Shown piece after piece: positions 1 to 8,903 of a stretch of 64,000 nt of DNA (positions are counted from its first letter, which is position 1; each line of letters opens with the position of its first letter). The position numbers and the translations under genes were made by a program. The DNA comes from PALSA-693 sp963702305 (GTDB lineage Bacteria; Actinomycetota; Acidimicrobiia; Acidimicrobiales; Palsa-688): assembly GCA_963702305.1 (NCBI GenBank), contig CAVPBX010000014.1, positions 1 through 64,000 on the forward strand, in the 5' to 3' direction. The notes under the pieces are model-generated. The model did not search any database and was not told the origin of the DNA. It saw nothing but the letters and a program-made list of their open reading frames with translations.

Positions 1-546
1 TGCTGACCTTGGCCACCTGACTGCCTATTGGTTCCCGGCCCCGCCCCCAAAGCCAAAAGAAGAGCCAAACCCGCCGTTGGCTGCGCCCACATGTTGGCCC
101 TCAACCCCCGCATCTCCTCGACCGTGTACGGTTGGGCCACCTGACGGCGAGCTGCTGCTGGGACCCGGCCTCCCACGGCGCCTCGTTTCGTCAACAGCGG
201 TCCGATCCGCCGTAGCACCGACCGGTACGTCATCGGTGCCGAGAACTGATCATCGGCCAACCGACCGCAACAAACCGCTCCACCGTGTCGGGATCCTAGT
301 ACCACGTCGACATATAACGAGAGGGCCCTCCCCGCACCGCCCAGGCCGACAGTCGGGGGGCCAGCACCCTGATTCCACCCGGCGCGCCCCGGCCCATCAT
401 CCATGTCCAGCCGCTCCATGCAGCCAGCCACAAAGGGCAACACCACCGCCCACCGCTCCGAACCTGCGGCCGGTAGTCGGCCAGCCGTGCCTGCGAGCTG
501 CCGTTACGTGAATGGTCGCCAGCGTGTCCGGCAAGTTCTGATCCAT
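1..546 (-). pseudogene. Degraded partial copy of the integrase-like gene
   Basis: This is the mirror image of 4010-4560. The start region with its GGAGGT ribosome site and an MDQ start can be read on the minus strand at about 546. The reading frame is then lost repeatedly, and the copy is cut by the window edge. It is part of the degraded palindrome arm and is unlikely to be a second functional gene. Confidence 0.6.
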
Positions 547-679
547 GTCGAGACCTCCATTCCAGGTCTTGGCCAGGGCCCCGTGAAGGCACACGTAGTG
601 CCCGGGGCCACCTATGTCCTACCTTCGTACTCCACCTGAGGGATGTGACAATGACGCACCTTGGTAGGATATTTTTGGC

Positions 680-1066
680 ATGCCGCGAGTAAACACCGAA
701 GACCTGATCCGCGCCAACGACGTCGCTGTCTTGCTCGGCCTGGCCCACCGAAACACCGTCAGCCAATACCTACATACTGATCTGGACACGCCCCGCCCCG
801 TCATCGTTCTTGCAGGAAGTAGGGCCCGGCTCTGGCTTTGTCCCCGACATCGAAGCCTGGTGTGACCCGCCGCGGCCCGGTTCGTCGTGGCCGCCCGAAA
901 GGCTCTACCACCAGTTCCGAGGGCAACCGTCCCCCCTCTGGGGGGACGGGCGGCAGCAAGGGGGGTCGCAAGCTACGCCCGACCCAAGCGGCGCCGCTGA
1001 ACGATCTGTCCCGCCCGCCGTGCAACACGGTGGCGGCAAGATCAAGAGGGGCTCGACGTCGTCCTG
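680..1066 (+). pseudogene. Degraded copy of the HTH regulator gene
   Basis: This is the mirror image of 3493-3876. It starts with the same MPRVNTEDLI peptide and keeps the NDVAVLLGLAHRNTV helix-turn-helix segment. It then shifts frame near 820, and the basic Gly/Ser/Lys-rich tail continues in another frame. It is part of the left palindrome arm. Confidence 0.7.
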
Positions 1067-1305
1067 ACTCGCCCCGCGTCGCCCGGTGTGTGGTTCTTAA
1101 AGACCCCCCTACTGACGCCCGCCCCCCAACGGGGGGCGGTTGTCACCGAAACCACGTCGGGACTGCGCGGCGGAGACGTCTCCTCGACAGCCGCGAGCAC
1201 TACCTCCTCTCGGTGTGAATGATGATGTTCCTTACGATCCGTTCAGAAGTTGATCGTCACTGCCCACCCGTACAATGCTCGCTTGACTACAGCGAGGACC
1301 TGGGA

Positions 1306-2056
1306 ACGGCTGATCGAAGCCGTGATCGAATGGACTGAGGCGACGCGGGCTCCCACTACGGGCTGCTACTGCACCGTCCTACGGTTGCCACCATGCCAGC
1401 CCCTCGGTCTCGCTCGACGACGGAAGGCGATGGGTCAACCGAAGTACCAGAACGACGGTCCTCCTCGCACCAGCGGTCCGGGCTTTGGCCTGACACTGCA
1501 TCCAGAGATGTTGACCCTGAAAAAAAGATGGTCCGTGCCGCGGACTGGTTTTTGCCTCAAGCTCCACGAGGCGGACCTGTTCCATCCTGATGTACCAGCC
1601 GCTTTCGTGTGCCGTGTTCAGTGTCATGGCCGGCACACCGCAACACACGTACCAAGTGTCAGTGCAAGCGCTCGAAGCGCCTCGAGCCATGGACAGGACC
1701 TGGATTGGCCGGCGAAACGTGTGGATTGGCGTCAGCATCGAACACGACCGCTACACCTTCAAAAAAAAAAAGGGGGGGGAAAGATGGGGGCAGCGGTGCG
1801 CTTCCTATCAATCGAGCCGCTCCTCGGCCCGATCCCCTCCTTGGACCTTGTTGGAATCGATGGAGGGTATGTCGGCGGCGAACAGGGCCTCAGGGCTCGC
1901 CGTTGTGAGAAAGCGAATGGGTAGTCGAAGTCCGTGACATATGCCTGGAACAGAACGTACCGTTCTTCTTCAAACAGTGGGGCGGTCGAACTGCAAAGGG
2001 CGGGCGGTTGCTTGAGGGACGCACGGGCTGGGATCAGTGCCTCAAACCAACCGTCC
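1306..2056 (+). pseudogene. Degraded copy of the DUF5131 gene
   Basis: This is the mirror image of 2512-3262. The IEWTEA motif, GPGFGLTLHPE and RFLSIEPLLGP segments are recognisable but lie in several frames. The start ATG of the other arm reads ACG here. The homopolymer run at 1761-1779 replaces about 25 bp of coding sequence. This copy is not functional as written. Confidence 0.75.
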
Positions 2057-2095
2057 AAATGACAGTATCGGTGGCCTAGTCCAAGGCAGGCGGCA

Positions 2096-2268
2096 ATGCA
2101 AGAACCGTGTCTCTTCAACCTCGGACGAAGTTCAGGCGCAGTTGATGGGGCTCTGCAACCGACCATCAAGATCCGGCGCCCCAAGAGCAGCATCGATGAG
2201 GCCCGCGCCTTCCCCGGCTGGACGATCCACAAGCTCGAGGTCCTCCGCGTCCATTTGGATCCTAGTAC
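2096..2268 (+). pseudogene. Degraded copy of the TcmP-like N-terminus
   Basis: This is the mirror image of 2310-2478. It begins MQEPCLFNL and, after one shift, reads WTIHKLEVLRV. It runs into the axis of the palindrome, so both copies stop at the same codon region. This means the gene end was lost at the fold. Confidence 0.6.
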
Positions 2269-2309
2269 AAAAGGGCTGGGCGGGAATGGCACCGCCACCC
2301 CACCCCCCT
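2269..2309. other. Axis (unique spacer) of the palindrome
   Basis: This short GC-rich segment with runs of C and G separates the two arms. Pairings on either side converge here (for example 2242-2250 with 2327-2335). It holds no gene. It marks the fold point of a hairpin-like molecule, either in vivo or during library amplification or assembly. Confidence 0.7.
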
Positions 2310-2478
2310 TACTGGGGTCCAGGTAGACGCGGAGGACCTCGAGCTTGTGGATCGTCCACCCGGAGAAGGCGTGGGCCTCATCGATGCTGCTCTTGGGGCG
2401 CCGGATCTTGATGGTCGGTTGCAGAGCCGTCAACTGCGCCTGAACTTCGTCGAGGTTGAAGAGACGCGGTTCTTGCAT
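2310..2478 (-). CDS. Three-Cys-motif partner protein TcmP-like, N-terminal fragment
   Basis: The minus-strand reading frame starts ATG at 2478, 33 nt after the DUF5131 stop. About 50 residues are genuine and include SGWTIHKLEVLRVYL, which resembles the first helix of TcmP proteins (about 250-400 residues). Those proteins occur beside DUF5131/Gp37-Gp68 genes. The gene is cut by the palindrome axis; beyond it the frame is only low-complexity sequence. The identification rests on this short motif and on gene order. No catalytic region is visible. Confidence 0.5.
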
Positions 2479-2511
2479 TGCCGCCTGCCTTGGACTAGGC
2501 CACCGATACTG

Positions 2512-3262
2512 TCATTTGGACGGTTGGATTTCAGGCATCTGATCCCACGTGCGTCCCTCAAGCAACCGCCCGCCGGCCTTCGCCGTTCGACCGCCCCACT
2601 GTTTGAAGAAGAACGGTACGTTCTGTTCCAGGCATATGTCACGGATTGCGACTACCCATTCGCTTTCTAGACGGCGAGCCCTGGGGCCGCTCTCGCCGCC
2701 GACAATGACCCAGTCGATTCCGACGAGGTCCAAGGAGGGGATCGGGCCGAGGAGCGGCTCGATTGATAGGAAGCGCACCGCTGCCCCAACCTTTGTTAGG
2801 TGCCGGGCGCGGAAGGTGTAGCGGTCGTGTTCGATGCTGACGCCAATCCACACGTTCGCTGGCCAATCCAGGTCCTGTCCAAGTTGCTCGAGGCGCTTCG
2901 AGCGCTTGGTCAGCACTTGGTACGTGTGTTGCGGTGTGCCGGCCATGACACTGAACACGGCGCGAACAAAAGCGGCTGGTACATCAGGATGGAACAGGTC
3001 GCTCATGGAGTTGACAAAGACCATGCGCGGCGCGGACCATCTTTGGGGCAGGCTCAAGACCTCTGGATGCAGTGTCAGGCCAAAGCCCGGACCGCTGGTG
3101 CGAGGATCGCCGTCGTTCTGGTACTTCGGTTGACCCATCGCCTTCAGTCGTCGAGCGAGACCGAGGGCGTAGCAGTGGTCGCAACCGTCGGACGTGCGGT
3201 CGCAGCCCGTAGTCGGGTTCCACGTCGCCTCAGTCCATTCGATCGCGGCTTCGATCAGCCAT
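2512..3262 (-). CDS. DUF5131 family (phage Gp37/Gp68-like) three-cysteine protein, one frameshift
   Basis: The clean frame from 3138 to 2512 has the family hallmarks in order: GPGFGLTLHPE, FVNSMSDLFHPDVP, HTYQVLTKRSKRL, NVWIGVSIE, RFLSIEPLLGP, DWVIVGGESGP and PFFFKQWGG. Upstream in the same frame lies AIEWTEATWNPTTGC, followed by a Cys-x6-Cys-x2-Cys cluster that resembles a metal or radical-SAM-type site. The likely start ATG at 3262 (MADRS) is one base out of frame with AIEWTE near 3250, so there is a small indel. The length (about 250 residues) is normal. The function of the family is not established; it is known from phages and mobile regions. Confidence 0.85.
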
Positions 3263-3424
3263 TCCCAGGTCCTCGCTGTAGTCGAGCGAGCAGTCTACGG
3301 GTGGGCAGTGACGATCAACTTCTGAACGGATCGTAAGGAACGTGGTCGATTCGCGAGGAGGTAGTGCTCGCGGCTGTCGAGGAGACGTCTCCGCCGCGGA
3401 GTCCCGACGTGGTTTCGGTGACAA

Positions 3425-3445
3425 CCGCCCCCCGTTGGGGGGCGG
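3425..3445. terminator. Perfect GC hairpin between the HTH and DUF5131 genes
   Basis: Nine-base arms (CCGCCCCCC and its complement) flank a 3-nt loop. The hairpin lies downstream of the HTH stop on the minus strand. There is no U-tract, so it may attenuate or stabilise mRNA rather than terminate. A similar C6/G6 hairpin at 3608-3630 lies inside the HTH gene. Confidence 0.4.
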
Positions 3446-3492
3446 GCGTCAGTAGGGGGGTACTCACCCCGTGCCGGGCGACGCGGGGCGAG

Positions 3493-3876
3493 TCAGGACG
3501 ACGTCGAGCCCCTCTTGATCTTGCCGCCACCGTGTTGCACGGCGGGCGGGACAGATCGTCGCGGCGCCGCTTGGGTCGGGCGTAGCTTGCGACCCCCCTT
3601 GCTGCCGCCCGTCCCCCCAGAGGGGGGACGGTTGCCCTCGGAACTGGTGGTAGAGCCTTTCGGGCGGCCACGACGAACCGGGCCGCGGCGGATCAGCCAG
3701 GCTTCGATGTCGGGACGAAGCCAGAGCCGGGCCCTACTTCCTCCGAGATCGATGACGGGGCGGGGCATGTCCGGATACTTATGTAGGTATTGGCTGACGG
3801 TGTTTCGGTGGGCCAGGCCGAGCAAGACAGCGACGTCGTTGGCGTCGATCAGGTCTTCGGTGTTTACTCGCGGCAT
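3493..3876 (-). CDS. Small helix-turn-helix DNA-binding regulator (AlpA/excisionase-like)
   Basis: This 127-residue protein has a single N-terminal winged-HTH-like domain. NTEDLIDANDVAVLLGL and NTVSQYL form the helices, and RPVIDLGGSRARLW with RPDIEAWL matches the recognition wing and last helix of AlpA/MerR-like excisionase folds. The C-terminal 55 residues are basic, Gly/Ser/Pro-rich and probably disordered (RRGRPKGSTTSSEG). It reads divergently from the integrase-like gene, and an inverted repeat sits between them. This suggests that it controls both directions or acts as a directionality factor; that is inference. Confidence 0.75.
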   Translation of the reverse strand: MPRVNTEDLIDANDVAVLLGLAHRNTVSQYLHKYPDMPRPVIDLGGSRARLWLRPDIEAWLIRRGPVRRGRPKGSTTSSEGNRPPSGGTGGSKGGRKLRPTQAAPRRSVPPAVQHGGGKIKRGSTSS

Positions 3877-3886
3877 GCCAAAAATA

Positions 3887-3939
3887 TCCTACCAAGGTGC
3901 GTCATTGTCACATCCCTCAGGTATAGTACGAAGGTAGGA
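3887..3939. promoter_or_regulatory. Divergent regulatory region with inverted repeat
   Basis: TCCTACC at 3887-3893 and GGTAGGA at 3933-3939 form a widely spaced inverted repeat. They enclose an AT-richer core with TATAGT/ACTATA, between the divergent HTH (minus) and integrase-like (plus) genes. It is a plausible operator for the HTH protein. The same arrangement survives in the left arm near 620-670. Confidence 0.45.
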
Positions 3940-4009
3940 CATAGGTGGCCCCGGGCGGTGCTGGTAACACCCCCGGGGCCTGGCCAAGACCTGGAATGGA
4001 GGTCTCGAC

Positions 4010-4949
4010 ATGGATCAGACTACGGGCGCGCTGCGACCGTCGCGTAACGGCAGCTGGCAGGCACGGCTGGCCGGCTACCGGCCGCAGGGCATGACGGCGG
4101 AGCGGTGGGCGGTGGTGTTGCCCTTCGTGGCTGGCTGCATGGAGCGGCTGGACATGGATGATGGGCCGGGGCGCGCCGGGTGGTGCGGGTGCTGGCCCGA
4201 CTGTCGGCGTGGGCGGTCGGGGAGGGGCTCCCGCTAGATGTCGAGGTGGTGCTGGATCCCGACACGGTGGAGCGGTTCGTTGCGGTCGGGTTGGCCGATG
4301 ATCGTTCTCGGGCGACGTACCGGTCGGTGCTGCGGCGGATCGGACCGATGTTGACGAAGCGGGCGCCGTGGGAGGCCAGGTCGCCGGCGGCAGCTCGCCG
4401 TCAGGTGGCCCGACCGTACACGGTCGAGGAGATGCGGGGGTTGAGGGCCGACGTGTGGGCGCAGCCGACGGCCGGGTCGGGTGCGGGCGGCTCGGGCGTT
4501 GTTGGCTTTGGGGGCGGGGGCGGGGCTGGATGGGCGGTGGGTGGCCAAGGTCACCGCCGCTGACGTGGTCAGTCGGTCGGGGACGGTGTTGGTGCGGGTG
4601 GGGGAGCCGGCCGCCCGGGTGGTGCCGGTCTTGCCGGCCTGGGAGGACGAGGTGATTGACCTGGCCGAGACGGCCGGGGGCGAGTTCTTGGTCGGCGGCA
4701 CCTCCATCGCTCCGCAACCGGGCCGGCGCGCTGGCCGCGTCGATCGTGGTCGCTCACGGACATCCCAAGCTGTCGGCGTCCCGGCTGCGGTCGACCTGGC
4801 TGGTCACCCACCTGGCCATGGGTACCCGGCTGCCGGAGCTGGCCAGAGCCGCCGGGCTGCAAGGCGTCACAGTGCTGTCGGATCTGCTGCCCTTCGTCCC
4901 AGCCATCGATGAGGCGACGGCGGTCGAGATGCTGCGGGGCCGATCATGA
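4010..4949 (+). pseudogene. Integrase/tyrosine-recombinase-like protein, several frameshifts
   Basis: The start ATG at 4010 has a good GGAGGT site. Segments in successive frames form one protein of about 310 residues. An N-terminal core-binding-like part (SWQARLAGYRP, DRSRATYRSVLRRIGP) is followed by RAARALLALGAGAGLDGRWV and by a C-terminal SRLRSTWLVTHLAMGTRL. The last segment resembles the HxxR region of tyrosine recombinases. I see no clear catalytic tyrosine. Frameshifts lie near 4185, 4480 and 4710. The stop overlaps the next start (ATGA at 4946), so the two genes are translationally coupled. Whether the breaks are biological or sequencing errors is open; the latter is likely here. Confidence 0.6.
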
Positions 4950-6624
4950 GCGCCCTCGAGCCCCACTCGACGCCTCCGGAGGGCGAGCCGACTACCGGCC
5001 ACGACCTGCAGCTGGCCTGCGGGATCATCGACCGCTGCCGGCGTCGTTCCTGTCCTTGGAGCCGCTCTTCACGCCGAGACGGGCCGGCATCGCACCCTCG
5101 GCTTGCAGGCCCTGCTGGTCGCTTGCCAGCTCAACGGGCTGTCGCGGCATCACAAGGGGCATCTGATCGAGGTGGCCCGGATCATCAACGCCCTCACCGA
5201 CGACCAACGCGCCCGGCTCGGCATCGACGACCACGACCCGGCCCAAACCTATGACCGGGTGGACCGGACCTTCACCAAGCTGGCCGAAGTCCTCGACGCC
5301 GGCCATGGTCGGTGTCGACGCCAAATGGTTCGCCAACGCCCTGGCCCAAGCCGCCGTGCCCGAGGAGTTCCGCCAATCGAGCTCGGTGGCGGTGGACGGC
5401 ACCGACGTCGAAACCTGGGGTGCCCTGCACGGCGACGCCGTCACCGTCGACCTGGACGGTGAGGCGGCCGACACCCAGTTGATGGACGACGGCGGCGGTG
5501 CCCAAACCGAAGAAGCCGGCCCGCAAAGCCAAGGTCCTCGGCGTCGGGCCGACGGCCGTAACCAGTACACCGCCGATCGGGACGCGAGGGCGGGGCACCG
5601 CTCTGCCACCAACAGCCGCCCGGCCGGGCCGTATGTCGGCTACGAGCTGCATCTGGCGGTGCAGGCCCGGGACGTGCAAGTGGACCAACTACATCGACAA
5701 GGTGAGCCTGTCCGACGAGGTGCCCGGGGTCATCACCTGCCTGGCGCCTGGTCCCCGCCGGGACCCATCGGGGTCGGGCGATCGTCGATGACCTGGTCGC
5801 GGCCAAGCAGGCCGGGGCACCCATCGACGATGTGGTTTGGGATCCCGGCTACAGCCTCTGCTCGGCCGGGAACTACTCATCACAAGCTGGCCCAGGCCGG
5901 CATCCACCAAACCTTCCAGCCCGTCACCCACCAGCGCGGCGTCCGTCCCTTCTCCGGCGACGCCGTGCTCCTCGACGGCCAGCTGTACTCCAACCTGCTC
6001 CCGAACGAGCTGCGGGATCTGCCCATGCCGCCCCGCGGTGCGCCCGAGCCGGTCAAGGTCGAGCACGAAGCCAAGTTCAATCTGCGGGCCCGGTGGCGGA
6101 TGGTCCGCCACGCCGGCCCTGACGGCGACGGCGCCACCCGGTGGCGCTGCCCGTTCTGCGCCGGCCTGCTCCGGTCCCGCCAGTTCCCGAAGACGATGCG
6201 CAGGGCCAAGACCGTGCCGCTCGTCCCGGTGGACGAGGGGTGCGAGCAGTGCTGCGACGGGATCCTGACCGCCATGGCGGCCGAGCTGCCGTGGTGGCAG
6301 CGCATCCCGTTCGGGACCACCGCCTGGCGGCTGTCCATGGGCCGCCGCCAGGTCGTCGAGTCGGTCAACGCCGCCCTCAAGGGCACCTTCGCCGATCTGT
6401 CCCGCGGGTTCTTCCGGGTGTTCGGCCAGACCAAGATGACCATCCTGCTCGGCTTCACCGTGGCCGGCTACAACCTGGACCGCATCCGCTCCTACCGGGC
6501 CAAGCAGCGCGCCCAGCAAGAGGCCAAGCCCGCCCAGCCGAAGCGGCGGCGGGGCACCTGGCAGGACATCGTCGAGCCGACAGCCGCGGCCGCTACCGGG
6601 GCGGACGAGAGCCCACCCACCTAG
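4946..6624 (+). pseudogene. DDE transposase with many frameshifts in its first two-thirds
   Basis: Joining frames gives one protein of about 550 residues. LQALLVACQLNGLSRHHKG is followed by VAVDGTDVETWG (first Asp), then DDVVWDPGYSLC (second Asp), a four-cysteine insert (CPFCAG and CEQCC) and RQVVESVNAALKG (Glu). This is the layout of IS1182/IS4-type DDE transposases. At least six frameshifts occur between about 5030 and 5880; from 5880 to the stop at 6624 the frame is clean. The upstream partner is the integrase-like gene, whose stop overlaps this start. I see no obvious terminal inverted repeats of an insertion sequence. Confidence 0.65.
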
Positions 6625-6764
6625 CCAACCGATCCCGAGGCAGTGGCCGGTCGCCGATGGCGGCCGGCTTCAACGCGTCCCCGAATCGGTCGTGACGGGC
6701 CTGAGCGGCCGATGCGGCCCGACATGGAGCGCATCGAGACCGCGTGAGAGGCCCCGAACGGCAC

Positions 6765-6797
6765 AAAACCCCGCTGGCGGTTACCGCAGCGGGGTTT
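6765..6797 (-). terminator. Rho-independent terminator of ssrA
   Basis: On the minus strand an 8-bp GC stem (CCCCGCTG with its complement) closes a short loop and is followed by a T-rich tract. It lies about 40 nt beyond the tmRNA 3' end, the correct place to end ssrA transcription. Confidence 0.8.
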
Positions 6798-6836
6798 CGT
6801 GATCATGCGGGACGTTCCCTTTCAAGATCATCCCTG

Positions 6837-7186
6837 GGTGGAGGTGGCGGGAATCGAACCCGCGTCCTTCGATGCCGCAACGGGCCTTCTCCGAGCGCAG
6901 CCGGCGATCAGATCTCGGGCTCCTCGCTCGCCGCCGGCATCGGCAAGGAGCCCCAGTCGACGAAATGTCCCCGCCGGCCCGTCGACAAGACCGGCGAGTA
7001 AGCCCTACTTGATGACGCCCGTACCCGACCCGCAGGGCTGGGGCCGGACGGACGGGCTACTTGTTAGGCAGCCAGTGCGAGCTGAGGCTCGGCGTTTGTT
7101 TATAGGTTCCGGCTCTTTAACGTGGTTCCGGAGACCACGGCTCGCTTCTCCCAAATTGACAGCCGAAGTCGAAGCCAATCACCCCC
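6837..7186 (-). ncRNA. ssrA: Transfer-messenger RNA (tmRNA)
   Basis: The 5' end GGGGGTGATTGGCTTCGAC pairs with the 3' acceptor strand ending CACCTCCA, next to a T-arm with GGTTCGATTCC. A tag reading frame occupies about 7099-7067 and ends AEPQLALAA before TAA (7066-7064). That is the typical degradation-tag ending for ClpXP-type proteases. The 3' CCA is not fully encoded. The length of about 350 nt is normal. smpB, the partner of tmRNA in ribosome rescue, lies about 1.2 kb upstream on the same strand, with only the M50 protease gene between them. Confidence 0.95.
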
Positions 7187-7225
7187 ATGTCGGGCGCCAG
7201 CTCGGTCAACAACCGGGCTCGACGC

Positions 7226-8378
7226 TCAAGGTCTTGTCAAGGTCCAACCCGTTGATGGTACCGGACCCCGCCGGCCCATCCGCACCAGGGCTTCCAGGTC
7301 GGCTGGCAGCACCGCCCCCACGGTGCGATCGTGGTCCACCACCAGGATGACCTGCCGGCCGCCGGTCCGGCCGATCACCTCGAGGGCATCCTCGTCCGGG
7401 GCCGCACCGGTGGCGGCGCTGATCGGCAGGGCCACGTCCAGGGGCCGGACCATGTCCCACTGCGGGAACGGGACCGAGCCGAGCGTGTCGCCGAGCAGGA
7501 CCCCGCCGTAGCCACCGTCCCAGCGTTCCAGCAACCACACCCAGCCCGGGCGACCGCCGGCGTAGGTCTCGGTGAAGGCCCGGACGGTGATCCAACCGGG
7601 GGCGGAGCCGACCGGGCGCATGATCTCGGAGATCGGCACGCCGTCCAGGGCGTGGCGGACTCGGCCGAGCTGCCGCTCGACCGCGGGCCGATCCCAGCAG
7701 CCACCACCCGACGAAGGCGATGAAAAACCCGTTGATCGGGTCCGTGCCGCGCAGCAGGACCAGGAACCCCGCTCCGACCATCAGGCCGCCGAGTCCCACT
7801 CCGGCAGAGGCTGCCACCCGGGTCGCCCGCCAGCGATCGTGGCCGATGCCCCAGACCACTGCGTGCAGCACCCGGCCGCCGTCGAGGGGCGACGCCGGCA
7901 GCAGGTTGAACACGGCCAGCACCACGTTGATCACCGCCAGCCAGCCCAGGGCTGACACCGCGAGCCGCCCCCCGCCGCCGGCGACGACGAGCTCCCGAAC
8001 GACCCACAGCACCCCGCCGACCGCGGCGCTGACCAGCGGACCGACGCCGGCGATGCTGAACTCGATCCGGGGGGATTCGGCGTCGCCGTCGATGCGGGTG
8101 ATCCCGCCCATCCACGACAGGGTGATCCCGTCGACGCGCAAACCGAAGCGGCGGGCGACGACGGCGTGGCCCAGCTCGTGCAGCAGCACCCCGAAGAGCA
8201 ACACCACCGCGGTGAGGGCGCCGGCCAGGCCGTAGGCGGTACCCGAGTACCCGGGCGCGTCGATCGGGAAGCGATTGTCGGCCAGGCCCGCGGCCAGCAA
8301 GGCGACCATGGCCAGCAGGGTCCAGTTGAGCCCGATCCGGACGCCAGCAAGCCGGCCGAGGCGGATGGTGTCGTTCAT
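7226..8378 (-). CDS. M50 family site-2-type metalloprotease with CBS-like tail, one frameshift
   Basis: This is a multi-pass membrane zinc protease. HELGH (residues 67-71) gives the zinc site, and NLLPASPLDGGRVL near residue 160 supplies the second motif (LDG). About six hydrophobic segments are visible. After GWWLLGSARG (about 7690) the frame shifts by one base and continues as VERQLGRVRHALDGVPISEIMRP to 7226. That tail reads as CBS-domain sequence (ILVVDHDRTVGAVL), typical of S2P-CBS proteases. The likely role is intramembrane cleavage of a regulatory substrate. The start overlaps the smpB stop by 4 nt. The break is probably a sequencing error. Confidence 0.85.
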
Positions 8379-8830
8379 GCGTCCAGCGTACGCCTGCGGG
8401 TCGCGGTAGCACGGCGCGCCTCCATGTCGGCGTCGCGCGCCGCGATGGCGTGCCGCTTGTCGTAGCGCTTACGGCCCCGGGCCAACGCCAGGTCGACCTT
8501 GGCCCGGCCCTCCTTGAAGTACATGGACAGGGGCACCAGGGTCAGCGGGTCCTGGGTGGTGCGCCGGGCCAGCTCCTCGATCTGGCGGCGGTGCAGCAGC
8601 AGTTTGCGCCGGCGGTCGGGGTCGGTGGCCCCGAACCCGGAAGCGAACGTGTAGGGGGGGACGTGCATCCCGTACAGCCACACCTCGCCGTCGTCGACCC
8701 GGGCGTAACTGTCCCGGAGCTGGGCCTTGCCCTCCCGCAGCGACTTGACCTCGCTGCCGACGAGCACGATGCCGGCCTCGTAGGTGTCGAGGATGTCGTA
8801 GTCGTGACGGGCCCGCCGGTTCTGGGCCAC
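8375..8830 (-). CDS. smpB: SsrA-binding protein SmpB
   Basis: SmpB binds tmRNA and carries it to stalled ribosomes. The 151 residues show the family signatures NRRARHDYDILDTYEAGIVL, GSEVKSLREGKAQLRDSYARV and KRYDKRHAIAARDA with a basic tail. The in-frame start is GTG at 8830. An ATG at 8877, one base out of frame, would give a MAPAPKPAAKGAEV extension like that of other actinobacterial SmpB proteins, and it lies just downstream of a TACCGT box. The true start may therefore be 8877 with a 1-nt indel between. ssrA lies downstream on the same strand. Confidence 0.93.
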   Translation of the reverse strand: MAQNRRARHDYDILDTYEAGIVLVGSEVKSLREGKAQLRDSYARVDDGEVWLYGMHVPPYTFASGFGATDPDRRRKLLLHRRQIEELARRTTQDPLTLVPLSMYFKEGRAKVDLALARGRKRYDKRHAIAARDADMEARRATATRRRTLDA

Positions 8831-8888
8831 CGGGCGACCTCGGCGCCTTTGGCGGCCGGTTTGGGGGCGGGGGCCATGGCCTAGTCAC

Positions 8889-8896
8889 GGTAGCGT
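8889..8896. promoter_or_regulatory. Overlapping divergent -10 boxes (smpB / mec)
   Basis: TAGCGT at 8891-8896 lies 7 nt before the mec GTG on the plus strand. On the minus strand the overlapping TACCGT lies about 9 nt before the upstream smpB ATG. Both suggest leaderless transcripts fired from one shared box. Confidence 0.5.
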
Positions 8897-8903
8897 CGGG
8901 GCC

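Larger units (their letters stand above)
1..2268. repeat. Left arm of a large imperfect palindrome (degraded copy)
   Basis: This stretch is an approximate reverse complement of 2310-4560; paired positions sum to about 4556-4577. Every gene of the right arm recurs here with extra frameshifts and substitutions. At 1761-1779 a run of eleven A and eight G replaces normal coding sequence of the other arm. No intact gene is visible. The error pattern fits poorly corrected long-read sequence better than biological decay. The window may begin at a contig end. Confidence 0.9.
2310..4560. repeat. Right arm of the palindrome (better-quality copy)
   Basis: This is the reverse-complement partner of 1-2268. 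Its genes read far better: the HTH gene is intact, the DUF5131 gene has a single frameshift, and the divergent regulatory region is clean. It merges without a break into the unique sequence at 4561 onward. This suggests it is the genuine locus and that the left arm is a copy of it. Confidence 0.85.

Noticed and set aside
1250..1924. Separate second DUF5131 gene on the plus strand
   Set aside because: It is the error-rich mirror of the minus-strand gene at 2512-3262 within the palindrome, not an independent paralogue.
3608..3630. C6/G6 hairpin as a terminator
   Set aside because: It lies inside the HTH coding frame (PPSGGTG) and has no U-tract.
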